NCBI GenBank assembly: GCA_964478815.1
Contig: CAYZKY010000073.1
Span: 1 to 29,959 of the forward strand
Reading direction: 5' to 3'
From: DASVNK01 sp964478815
Lineage (GTDB): Bacteria; Verrucomicrobiota; Verrucomicrobiia; Limisphaerales; SXQI01
DNA length: 29,959 nucleotides
Each line of letters begins with the position of its first letter. The stretch's first letter is position 1. Shown here piece after piece: positions 1 through 7,062 of this stretch. Both the position numbers and the translations under genes were made by a program. Below the pieces are notes generated by a model. It made no database searches, was not told where the DNA came from, and was given only the letters and a program-made list of their open reading frames with translations.

Positions 1-780
1 GTAATCCAGGATCTCGGACGGCGGCTTGGGGCTGGCCGCCCGGCGATGAACCTGCGGCCAGGAAGGGCCGAACACTTCCTCAGGCAATTCCAGAGCGGGA
101 TTGCCATGCAGGTAAAGGCCCTGCAACCGAGGCAGCGCCGCGAGCCATTCCGGGAGCTGCCGGAGGCGGTTGCGGTCGAGCACCAGCGTTTCGAGCGCGG
201 GGAGCCCCGCGAGGCTGGGGGGCACTTCGGCGAATTCGTTGCCGCCCAGGTCGAGGAGTTCGAGCGAACTCAGTTGCCGGCACGATTCGGGGAGAGAGCC
301 GAGACGGTTGCCGCCCAGGTACAAGCCGCGCAAGGCGGCCAGCCGGCCGAGCGATTCCGGCAATCGTTCGAGGAGGTTGTCGTGCAGGGAGAGCCGCTCA
401 AGTTTCCCGAGATGCGAGAGGCTCTCGGGCAGGAAGGCCAGGTGATTGCGGAAAAGATACAGTTCTCGTAATTCGCTCAATTCGCCCAAACTGGCCGGGA
501 CCGAGGTCAGGCGATTGCTATACACATAGAGTTCTTGGAGAGTCGGCAGATGGCCGATCCAATCGGGAAGCTGCTCGAGCCGGTTGTTATGCAAATCCAG
601 AATTCGCAGCCCCTGCAGCTTGCCGAGCGCGGAGGGAAGAGCTTCCAACCCCAGGCCAGAAAGTTGCAGCCCTTCCTGCCGGGTGCGGCAGGCGGCTTGA
701 ACGCGGCGGCAGGCTTCCGCCCAGCCTTGGGGATCGCTCCCGGCGCCTTCCGGTTCCGCATGGGAGTTCTCGGCGGGCAT
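1..780 (-). CDS. Leucine-rich-repeat protein, probable ROCO-type GTPase, N-terminal part (runs off left edge)
   Basis: Reading the minus strand from the ATG at 780 gives an uninterrupted frame of 260 codons to the window edge. After about 38 residues it forms roughly nine leucine-rich repeats of about 23 residues of the pattern LxxLxxLxLxxNxLxxLPxxL (for example LRILDLHNNRLEQLP and LRGLYLGGNRLGSLP). The last visible residues are PPSEILDY after a repeat ending NPALELPEEVF. In bacterial ROCO proteins the LRR block typically ends with an 'ILDYYF'-like segment just before the Roc GTPase P-loop, so a Roc-COR half is expected beyond the left edge; that is inference. There is no signal peptide, so it is probably cytoplasmic. 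No clear Shine-Dalgarno precedes the ATG. A plain LRR protein with another effector domain is the alternative. Confidence 0.82.
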   Translation of the reverse strand, partial: MPAENSHAEPEGAGSDPQGWAEACRRVQAACRTRQEGLQLSGLGLEALPSALGKLQGLRILDLHNNRLEQLPDWIGHLPTLQELYVYSNRLTSVPASLGELSELRELYLFRNHLAFLPESLSHLGKLERLSLHDNLLERLPESLGRLAALRGLYLGGNRLGSLPESCRQLSSLELLDLGGNEFAEVPPSLAGLPALETLVLDRNRLRQLPEWLAALPRLQGLYLHGNPALELPEEVFGPSWPQVHRRAASPKPPSEILDY

Positions 781-788
781 GACGATGA

Positions 789-847
789 TTAGAGCACGTC
801 TGAAAATTCAGGTAAGTACAATTAACCGAATTCCGGGCACGCTCTAA
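789..847. repeat. TA-flanked imperfect palindrome (MITE-like or solo IS ends)
   Basis: The stretch begins TTAGAGC and ends GCTCTAA. Read inward from both ends the arms are similar: left AGAGCACGTCTGAAAATTC, right (reverse complement) AGAGCGTGCCCGGAATTC, each followed by GGT and AA. The spacer is only about 8 bases. It lies just upstream of the leucine-rich-repeat gene start. The TA at each boundary is what a Tc1/mariner- or IS630-type target duplication would leave, so a tiny non-autonomous element is plausible. A regulatory palindrome is the alternative. Confidence 0.5.
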
Positions 848-893
848 AGTCAACAATCTCGCCGGGTTTGGGTGGGCCAGGTGGCGCTTTCAC

Positions 894-2195
894 TCACGGA
901 TTAGAACTGACCGTCCACATCACGACATGGGCGGAGTGGTCCGACGGATGAGAAACACCATAGACAACGCCGTTGTTGTTTATCAGGTTGGCCGTGGACC
1001 CCAGTGGCGAGGAGGAGAGGGCTTCAAGTTCGGCTCGGTCCCCGCCCGGAGACCAAATTACCGGAGCTTCTCCAGCTCCTGCGAGAGGAGTAGCATAGCC
1101 GACAATCTGCCCCAGTTCGTTCACGGCCTCCGGCATGCCGTCCCCCAGGTCAACGATGCCACCGGCTCGGGTCCACGAGAACGCGTTGCCACGAGTGCCG
1201 ACCGTATAGCCCCTGCCAACAACTCGGCCGTTCTCACTGAGATCGGTAATGTAGCAACCCGGTGGAAACGTTACGAATCCACCCGCCGCGCTCCACAAGA
1301 AGGCCCGCTGTCCGTCCGAGAGTTGGCGGTGTCCCACCACTTGACCGCTAGCATTTACGTCCATGGCGCCGGAGGCTGCGCTCGAAAGCGATCCCGTGAG
1401 GTCAATCAGCCCGCCAGCTTCCGTCCAAAGAAAGGCGCGATAGTAGTTCCCATTGATCACCGAGTCGCCGACGACATGGCCGGCATCGCTCAGCGCCACG
1501 GGAACGGTATAGCCTGCGGTGGAAGAAAGATGCGGGATGCGGATTTTGCCCCGGGCGGCTTTCCACAGGAAGGCTCCGGAGTCGTCCCGACCCAATATGT
1601 CCCCCGCCTCGTTGACATCAATGGCGATGCCACTGCCCAACTCGACCAAGCCGCCGCTTTTTGTCCACGAGAAGAACTTGCCGACCGAATAGCGCGTTCC
1701 GACCACTATTCCACTGCTATTGACGGCACCGGTATAAGAGCCGGGGCCAAATGAAACAAGCTCTTCGCCCGGTGACCAGGTGAAGCCAATCTGTGAACCG
1801 CCGTTGAAATAGCCGACGACTCGGCCGCTATCGTTGACATCCGACAAATTGGGATAGCCACCAAGTGCTCCCAGATCAGTGATAGGACGTTTCGTCGCCC
1901 GCCAGAATCGGCGCGGCCCGGCGGGCACTCCGAGTTCGAGCTGATTGAGGCCGCCGGTGGCGGCTCGCAAACGCAACGGCTGGCCGGAAACCACGGTTTG
2001 TTCCCACACGGTCAAATTGGTGGTGGATTCAATACTGTAGATGCCTCCTGGCTGACCCTGCCACCCCAGGGTCACAAACCCGCCAAAGGGGTCATACTGA
2101 ATCGAATCAAACCTGAGGCTCTGAGCTGCGGCCGTGGCAACCGTGAATATCCAAGCCGCGGCGTAAAATTTCGCGAACCGGTGGGGGTGTTTCAT
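894..2195 (-). CDS. Exported HAF-repeat protein
   Basis: The 433-residue product starts at the ATG at 2195, chosen because it gives a signal peptide (MKHPHRFAKFYAAAWIF, then TVATAAAQS) with cleavage near residue 25; the frame is open further upstream, but that extension looks non-coding. Residues about 26-95 resemble the small beta domain common in Verrucomicrobia exported proteins (VTLGWQGQPGGIYSIESTTNL). The rest is eight repeats of about 44 residues with the core 'DVNxxGxVVG' (DVNDSGRVVGY, AVNSSGIVVGT, DVNEAGDILGR, ALSDAGHVVGD, DVNASGQVVGH, DLSENGRVVGR, AVNELGQIVGY, LINNNGVVYGV), alternating with AFLW/FSWT strands. This is the signature of the HAF-type extracellular repeat family, whose function is unknown. 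No PEP-CTERM or other anchor is seen at the C-terminus. It stands alone, divergent from the kinase cluster. Confidence 0.88.
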   Translation of the reverse strand: MKHPHRFAKFYAAAWIFTVATAAAQSLRFDSIQYDPFGGFVTLGWQGQPGGIYSIESTTNLTVWEQTVVSGQPLRLRAATGGLNQLELGVPAGPRRFWRATKRPITDLGALGGYPNLSDVNDSGRVVGYFNGGSQIGFTWSPGEELVSFGPGSYTGAVNSSGIVVGTRYSVGKFFSWTKSGGLVELGSGIAIDVNEAGDILGRDDSGAFLWKAARGKIRIPHLSSTAGYTVPVALSDAGHVVGDSVINGNYYRAFLWTEAGGLIDLTGSLSSAASGAMDVNASGQVVGHRQLSDGQRAFLWSAAGGFVTFPPGCYITDLSENGRVVGRGYTVGTRGNAFSWTRAGGIVDLGDGMPEAVNELGQIVGYATPLAGAGEAPVIWSPGGDRAELEALSSSPLGSTANLINNNGVVYGVSHPSDHSAHVVMWTVSSNP

Positions 2196-2639
2196 ATCAG
2201 GATTCGAATAAGGAAGTGACTCGTGGTGGCGGCTAATCAACAGGTGCGGAGCCGGTGACTTCACGGCGGACACCCGCCGTATGCCGCTCGCCGTAACTAC
2301 GGAGGGTTGAATGTCCGGCCCGAGGCAGCAAGGTGGAGTCTTCGATGGTCTGGTCTGCCGACATACTGTCTTAACAGAAGTGTCGTAGCTACCTGCAAGC
2401 CTCATGACAAGCTTATTTCCAAGAACCGGTGCAGGCTGGCCCGAAAAGGCCGTTGACCCTCCCGAGGCCGCGTGCTATTTCGAGTAGGTCTCCCCCGAGC
2501 GCATCGGGCGAGTCGTCGCGAGAGGAATGGCCAAGCCGCAATTCAAGCCAGTCCGAAGGTCGGTTTCGCCCGCCGCCGTGCATCGGGCCGCTCTCGCTCC
2601 TACCCTTGTGGCCTCCTCGCTTCCGCTCCAGTTCCGCGC
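2196..2639. other. Divergent intergenic region between HAF-repeat gene and kinase gene
   Basis: About 440 bases separate the two divergent starts. Frames in both directions stay open here because of high GC, but their translations look like noise (basic, Arg/Pro/Ser rich, no domain). It should hold promoters for both genes; only the rightward candidate at 2453-2481 is convincing enough to list. No RNA gene or repeat was recognised. Confidence 0.5.
2453..2481 (+). promoter_or_regulatory. Candidate sigma70-like promoter for the kinase cluster
   Basis: TTGACC (2453-2458), a 17-base spacer, then TATTTC (2476-2481). Transcription would begin near 2488, giving a leader of about 150 bases to the ATG at 2640. 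It lies inside the open-frame extension of the kinase, which argues that the shorter start is the real one. Based on consensus match only. Confidence 0.35.
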
Positions 2640-5201
2640 ATGGTAACGACTACCCTCCAGTGCCAGAGTTGCCACCGCGAGATGCACTCGACGGGCAGCC
2701 GCGGCTTGTGCGCGCACTGCTTGTTCGCGATGACCACGATGCCGCTGGAACCGTCCACGGAGGCGGATTCGGCCGAGGCCCTGCGCCCGGGCGCCGTGGT
2801 GGGCGCCGGTGGCCGGTTTTTGCTCATGGATCGGCTGGGCAAGGGAGGCATGGGCGAGGTGTGGCTGGCCAATGATCTTAAATTGAGCGAGGGCGGCCGC
2901 GAGCAGCACCTGGTCGCGCTGAAATTCCTCCCCCCGGATTTCCAGCAGAATAAGGACGCGCTGGAAATCCTGCGGGACGAAGTCCGGCGCGCGCTCAAGC
3001 TGAACCACCCCAACATCGTGAAGGTGAACGAGCTGCATTTCACCCAGGGGGGCGCGCCCTTCATCAAGATGGAGTATGTGGACGGCGGCAATCTGGCGGA
3101 ATTGCTGCCGCAGCAGCCCAACAAAGTGATGCAGGGTCGCGAGGTGCAGCAGATCGCGGTGCAATTGGCCGGCGCGCTGCAGCACGCCCATGAAACGGCC
3201 GGCACCGTCCATCGCGATATCAAGCCCGGCAATATTCTCGTCACCGCGAGCCAGACGATCAAGCTCACGGACTTCGGCATCGCTCAGGCGTTGTTCGCCC
3301 GGTCCGGGCGCACCTCGCAGACGGCCAGCATGGGCACGGTGTTGTATGCCAGCCCCGAGCAATTGAACGGCGAGGATCCCCGCCCCTCCGACGATCTCTA
3401 CGCCGTGGGGGCGACGTTGTATGAACTGCTGACCGGCACGCCTCCCTTTACCGGCAAGTCGATTCGCGAGATTGTGCAGCAGGTGCGGTTCGAACCGCCC
3501 GAGCCGCTGCACCAGCGGCTGGCCAAACTGCGCCGGCGCAACGAAATCCCGCCCGCGCTCCAGGCGATCGTCGAAGGCTGCCTCTCCAAAAACCCGCTGG
3601 AACGTCCGGTGGCGCGGGAAATTCTCAAGACGCTCAATCCGGCTTCGCAAACGACCGGGTACATCCCGGCTCCAGCTCCGCCCCGTCCGACCGTCCGTCC
3701 AGTGGTGGAGTGGCCGGAAACGGAGATGTCCGCCGAACCGCCGCGCTCGCGGGTGGCTGCGACGGTCACGCTTAGCTTGCTGGGCGTGTTGCTGGCGGTC
3801 GTGGCCTTGGTGGTGTTCAAGCCCGAATGGGTCGAACCGATCTTTCCGCAGGCAGCCTCGTTGCAAAAGCGCCCTTCGGCGGCGACGAATGCCGCGCCTC
3901 GGCCCGAGACCAACGCGCCGGGCGGTACCATTCCCGTCGAGCCCGCTCCGGTGATCGTCCATCCGGTGCCGAGACGGCCGGCGGAACCGGCGCCCGCTCC
4001 CGAGCCGAAGTTCGGCCAATTCACGATCTCGATCTTTCCGGCGGACCGGCCGCACGATTACCGGATGCTGGATGAGAACGGGAAGGAATTGGGCAGCGGC
4101 AAGCTCGGGGCGAACGAAACGCTGGGGAATAGCCGTTTCCCGGTCGGCGAGTACACGGTGGAGATCGCGGAAGGCTGGTACACCATTCCGAAAAAGATGC
4201 GCGTGCTGGCCGACACGTTGACGACGCTTTCTTTCGATTTTCGCTGGCACTACCTGTCGATCGATTCCGATCCGCCGGGCGCGTGGGTCACCTTCCCGGA
4301 GAAAATGTGTTCCTCTTACCCGGGCGGACTGGAGACGCCGCGCACGGCGCTGTTCCGGGCCGGGGCGATCGACTTCGTCGTGTCGAAGCCCGGCTACAAA
4401 CGGCTCGCGACCAATTTCACCTTGAGCGGCCCGGGGCAGAAAGCGCATTTCACGCTGGCGCGCAGCCTCTCGCCGCAAGCCGGCACGCCGAGCCCCTATA
4501 CCAATTCGCTCGGCATGACCTTTGTCTGGATCGACAAGTTCTGGATCTGCACCACCGAGACGCGCGTCGGCGAATTCCGGGCCTTCGCCCAACCCGATTC
4601 CCATCCCGGCATGATCTCCGTCACGGCCGAGGGCTTGAAAGCGCTGGATCGGAATTGGGCCAATCCGGGCTTTCCGCAAAGCCTCCATCATCCGGTCGTG
4701 GGGATAAACTGGCACGACGCCAAGGCGTTTTGCGCCTGGCTGACGGAGGCCGAGCGCGCGAAGGGATTTTTGGAAACGAACCAGTTCTACACGCTCCCGT
4801 CGACGAACGACTGGGTTCTGGCGGCGGGCGGCCTGCGGTTCCCCTGGGGCAATCTGGAGCAGGAGCTGAACGGGTCGTTCAATTACTCGGGCAACGAAGT
4901 GAAACAAAGCGGCTGGCCGGCCTCGTGGCTCGTTCTCAAATCCCACCTGGACGACTATCCGCGCACCGCGCCAGTCACCGGGCGGGACTTCCAGGCCAAC
5001 CGCTACGGCTTGTACCACTTGGGCGGCAACGCCGCCGAATGGTGCGAGGAGCAGGTGCTTTGCGGCCGATCGTGGGCCGATGGCGAGGAAGGCGAGCTGG
5101 CTTACGATTGGGATTATCTGCAAACCACCGCCGTGCAACGGGCGAACCCATCCGAACGGCAGGATCGCTACGGGTTTCGCGTCGTGATCCGCCACCAATA
5201 G
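2640..5201 (+). CDS. Zinc-ribbon Ser/Thr protein kinase with PEGA and SUMF1/FGE-like C-terminus
   Basis: The 853-residue product starts at the ATG at 2640 (MVTTTLQCQSCHREM); an upstream GTG at 2472 is open but adds unlikely sequence. Order: zinc ribbon with CxxC pairs at C8/C11 and C24/C27; Hanks-type kinase about 58-330 with GKGGMGEVW loop at 67, VALK lysine 95, HRDIKPGN at 191 and DFG at 211, all intact; proline-rich linker; one transmembrane helix about 372-393; an exported half with a PEGA-like domain near 536-610 (SDPPGAW); and a formylglycine-generating-enzyme-like (SUMF1) domain from about 622 to the end (NSLGMTFVW, HPVVGINWHDAKAFCAWL, GLYHLGGNAAEWC, YGFRVV). The segment between GRSW and YGFRVV has no cysteine, so catalytic FGE activity is unlikely and the domain may bind ligand. 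It probably senses an external signal and phosphorylates cytoplasmic targets. The next gene starts 27 bases downstream, suggesting an operon. Confidence 0.92.
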   Translation: MVTTTLQCQSCHREMHSTGSRGLCAHCLFAMTTMPLEPSTEADSAEALRPGAVVGAGGRFLLMDRLGKGGMGEVWLANDLKLSEGGREQHLVALKFLPPDFQQNKDALEILRDEVRRALKLNHPNIVKVNELHFTQGGAPFIKMEYVDGGNLAELLPQQPNKVMQGREVQQIAVQLAGALQHAHETAGTVHRDIKPGNILVTASQTIKLTDFGIAQALFARSGRTSQTASMGTVLYASPEQLNGEDPRPSDDLYAVGATLYELLTGTPPFTGKSIREIVQQVRFEPPEPLHQRLAKLRRRNEIPPALQAIVEGCLSKNPLERPVAREILKTLNPASQTTGYIPAPAPPRPTVRPVVEWPETEMSAEPPRSRVAATVTLSLLGVLLAVVALVVFKPEWVEPIFPQAASLQKRPSAATNAAPRPETNAPGGTIPVEPAPVIVHPVPRRPAEPAPAPEPKFGQFTISIFPADRPHDYRMLDENGKELGSGKLGANETLGNSRFPVGEYTVEIAEGWYTIPKKMRVLADTLTTLSFDFRWHYLSIDSDPPGAWVTFPEKMCSSYPGGLETPRTALFRAGAIDFVVSKPGYKRLATNFTLSGPGQKAHFTLARSLSPQAGTPSPYTNSLGMTFVWIDKFWICTTETRVGEFRAFAQPDSHPGMISVTAEGLKALDRNWANPGFPQSLHHPVVGINWHDAKAFCAWLTEAERAKGFLETNQFYTLPSTNDWVLAAGGLRFPWGNLEQELNGSFNYSGNEVKQSGWPASWLVLKSHLDDYPRTAPVTGRDFQANRYGLYHLGGNAAEWCEEQVLCGRSWADGEEGELAYDWDYLQTTAVQRANPSERQDRYGFRVVIRHQ

Positions 5202-5228
5202 ACTCATGGAACCGCAACTTCAAAGCGC

Positions 5229-6122
5229 ATGAAGACACAGTGGCGAAAGCTTTGCTGGTGGGCGGGACTCGCGGCGTTCCTCGGGCAGGCCGCTCCCGCC
5301 GCGACGGCGGAGATCACGCTCTCTCCGTATTATTCGGATGGGCTGGTGTTGCAACGCGGCGAAATCAATGTGATCCGCGGCGAAAGCACGACCGACGAAC
5401 CGATCTACCTCCGCGTGGGAGATACCCGCGCCCGAAAAGCGGCGCGCGAAGGCAAACGTTGGGAGTTCCCCATCCGCAAATCCGATTTCAAAGAGGAGGA
5501 AACAGTCGACCTCGAGATTTTCGAGGGGGAGCCGAAGAATCGCAGCGCGGACAAACGCCTGCGGCAGATCCGCTGGGGCGAAGTGTGGGTATTGGAGATC
5601 GAGGAAGCCGTTGCCACGTTCGAGACGCTCAACGCGGATTTTGCCCGCGAGGTCGGCGAACTTCGCCAGTTCGACCTGCGCGGCCCGGAAACTCCGGTCT
5701 GGCAAACGATGCAGCCGGGGGCGGATGAAATTCCGGTCTTTGTCTTCAACTTTCTTAAAATGCGGCGCGCAGGGCCGACTCGTGCCGCTGGCCCGGTCGC
5801 GTTGGTGAGGGTTCCACCCGGCACGTTTTCCGCAACGGCCGGCGGAGCGAATCGAAACGCCGCGGCGGTTCGGTTTGCCCGGGAGATCGAGCTTCTGGCC
5901 ACCCAGGCGCGGGAGATCGCCAACAAAGATTTGCGGTCGCGCCGCCGAGCTCGCGAGATCGAGTTGATCCGGCTGAAGCACGAAGGAAAGGTGACGCCGT
6001 TGAATCTGCCCCCGGATTACGGGCTGGCCGCATTGTGGCATCGCAGCGAGTTTCCGCCCACCCTTCCGGAAGCCGCGTTGGGTGCCATTCGGATTCAACC
6101 GCTCGAGGAAATCAGCCGATAA
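5229..6122 (+). CDS. Secreted sialate-O-acetylesterase-like protein, catalytic serine block lost (probable pseudoenzyme)
   Basis: The product has 297 residues with a signal peptide (MKTQWRKLCWWAGLAAFLG, cleavage after ATA near 27). Its order of motifs follows the N-terminal half of SGNH-type sialate O-acetylesterases: LSPYYSDGLVLQRG (family: L-x-x-x-F-S-D-x-M-V-L-Q-R), a 'GKRW' strand, then IRWGEVWVLEIEEA where the family has GEVWLCSGQSNM. The GQSN block with the catalytic serine is therefore replaced. Next come a segment like the family's FSAVGYFFGRELHKxxGVPVGLI (PVFVFNFLKMRRAGP...GPVALVRV), a charged helix, LAALWHRSEFPPTLP where the family has LYNGMIxPLLP, and GAIRIQPLEEIS where it has GAIWYQGESN. 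It stops there, so the C-terminal Asp/His part is absent. I infer a binding or structural role. It sits 27 bases after the kinase, probably co-transcribed. The motif alignment was made by eye. Confidence 0.7.
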   Translation: MKTQWRKLCWWAGLAAFLGQAAPAATAEITLSPYYSDGLVLQRGEINVIRGESTTDEPIYLRVGDTRARKAAREGKRWEFPIRKSDFKEEETVDLEIFEGEPKNRSADKRLRQIRWGEVWVLEIEEAVATFETLNADFAREVGELRQFDLRGPETPVWQTMQPGADEIPVFVFNFLKMRRAGPTRAAGPVALVRVPPGTFSATAGGANRNAAAVRFAREIELLATQAREIANKDLRSRRRAREIELIRLKHEGKVTPLNLPPDYGLAALWHRSEFPPTLPEAALGAIRIQPLEEISR

Positions 6123-6210
6123 ACGGGACGCTGGCTCGTCTGGTTTCCCGATTGACGGCGAAGCCTCCGAATAAATAGCGTGGCCAGGTGGGTCGAACTG
6201 GAGGAGAGAA

Positions 6211-7035
6211 TTGCCACTCATGAAGAGGATTGCACAATTTTTCGTGGCGGTGCTGCTGCTGGGCGCGGTCTTCCCGCGGCCGGCATCCGCGCAACCGAAC
6301 AGCCCGGACGGGCTGATCTACAAGTCGGGCTACTCGAGCATGATGAAGCTCGGGAAGGATATCTACCGCTTCCTGACGCCGGTCGAAAAGGAATTGATTA
6401 GTTCGCAACCGATTTCCATCGAGACGGATGTGACGCCCTTCGTGCGGCTCCTCTATCTGTCTTACCCCGATCAGCCGAAGCCGATCCGCGGCGTCTGGAT
6501 CTCGGCCGGCTTTATCGATCTGGTCAACAACGTGGCCCACGCCAAAGCGATCGACCAGACCCAGCGCGGGTACTTCAGCCGCTACATCGAAATCCTGAGC
6601 CAGGAAAGCGGGCAGATGTCCTTGCGCCCGCTGCCGAACGATTCGAATCCGGCGTTCTGGACGGAGGACATGCTGAACGAGCAATTGAGCAACTTCAACT
6701 CGATTGTCGGTACGGTGGTCGGGATCAAGATCGCCCAGCACAGCCAGGGGCTGTACGAGAAGTATAAGAATCAAATTTCGGGGCCGAACGGCGTGGACAA
6801 GCCGATCAATAATCTGCTTACCCCGAAGGAGTGGGAAGATTCGTTTACTCGCGGAGTTCGGTGTGCGCTGGATGCCGGCTGCACCATCGAGGGGGTCATT
6901 CCGTTCTTCGAGGCATTCGACAAGATGAAGACGCGCCCGCCCTGGGCCGCTTACTTCCTGCCGGATAACGCCAAATTCTCGAAGCTCAAAAAAGAAATGG
7001 AGCGCATCCAGAAGAAGTTTCTGGATGGAGAATAG
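6211..7035 (+). CDS. Secreted protein, possibly a degenerate M48-like peptidase
   Basis: The product has about 274 residues. GGAGGAG at 6200-6206 is spaced ideally for the TTG at 6211; the ATG at 6220 (MKRIAQFF) is the alternative. Either start gives a signal peptide ending PRPASAQ. The mature part has no clear family match but carries hints of M48 peptidases: RGVWISAGFIDLV resembles the strand/helix before the metal site, IVGTVVGIKIAQHSQGLYEKY sits where VxAHExAHxxxRHY would be but lacks HExxH, and EDSFTRGVRCALDAGCTIEGVIPFFEAF resembles the family's 'EADRxGxxxxxxAGYDPxxxxxFFEK', followed by a basic C-terminal helix. If so it is catalytically dead. A weak promoter (TTGACG at 6153, TAGCGT at 6177, 18 apart) precedes it, but it may also be the third gene of the kinase operon. 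Function unknown. Confidence 0.75.
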   Translation: MPLMKRIAQFFVAVLLLGAVFPRPASAQPNSPDGLIYKSGYSSMMKLGKDIYRFLTPVEKELISSQPISIETDVTPFVRLLYLSYPDQPKPIRGVWISAGFIDLVNNVAHAKAIDQTQRGYFSRYIEILSQESGQMSLRPLPNDSNPAFWTEDMLNEQLSNFNSIVGTVVGIKIAQHSQGLYEKYKNQISGPNGVDKPINNLLTPKEWEDSFTRGVRCALDAGCTIEGVIPFFEAFDKMKTRPPWAAYFLPDNAKFSKLKKEMERIQKKFLDGE

Positions 7036-7041
7036 AATTCG

Positions 7042-7062
7042 CTCGCCGGGCCGTCAGGCGAG
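7042..7062. terminator. Possible hairpin between convergent genes
   Basis: CTCGCC (7042-7047) and GGCGAG (7057-7062) form a 6-bp stem around a 9-base loop, spanning the stop of the leftward DUF1501 gene and lying 6 bases past the stop of the rightward gene. No proper U-tract follows on either strand, so a rho-independent terminator is only a weak call. Confidence 0.22.

Noticed and set aside
46..471. Rightward open frame at the left edge
   Set aside because: It is the complement of the leucine-rich-repeat gene; the minus-strand frame shows regular repeats, this one does not.
2475..5207. A 910-codon open frame antisense to the kinase gene
   Set aside because: It mirrors the kinase almost exactly; its translation is His/Arg/Gly-rich with no domain. 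The sense frame has intact kinase motifs. This is a GC-driven shadow.
4283..5728. Rightward 481-codon frame crossing the kinase/esterase-like boundary
   Set aside because: Shifted-frame shadow of the SUMF1 region and the following gene; no motifs.
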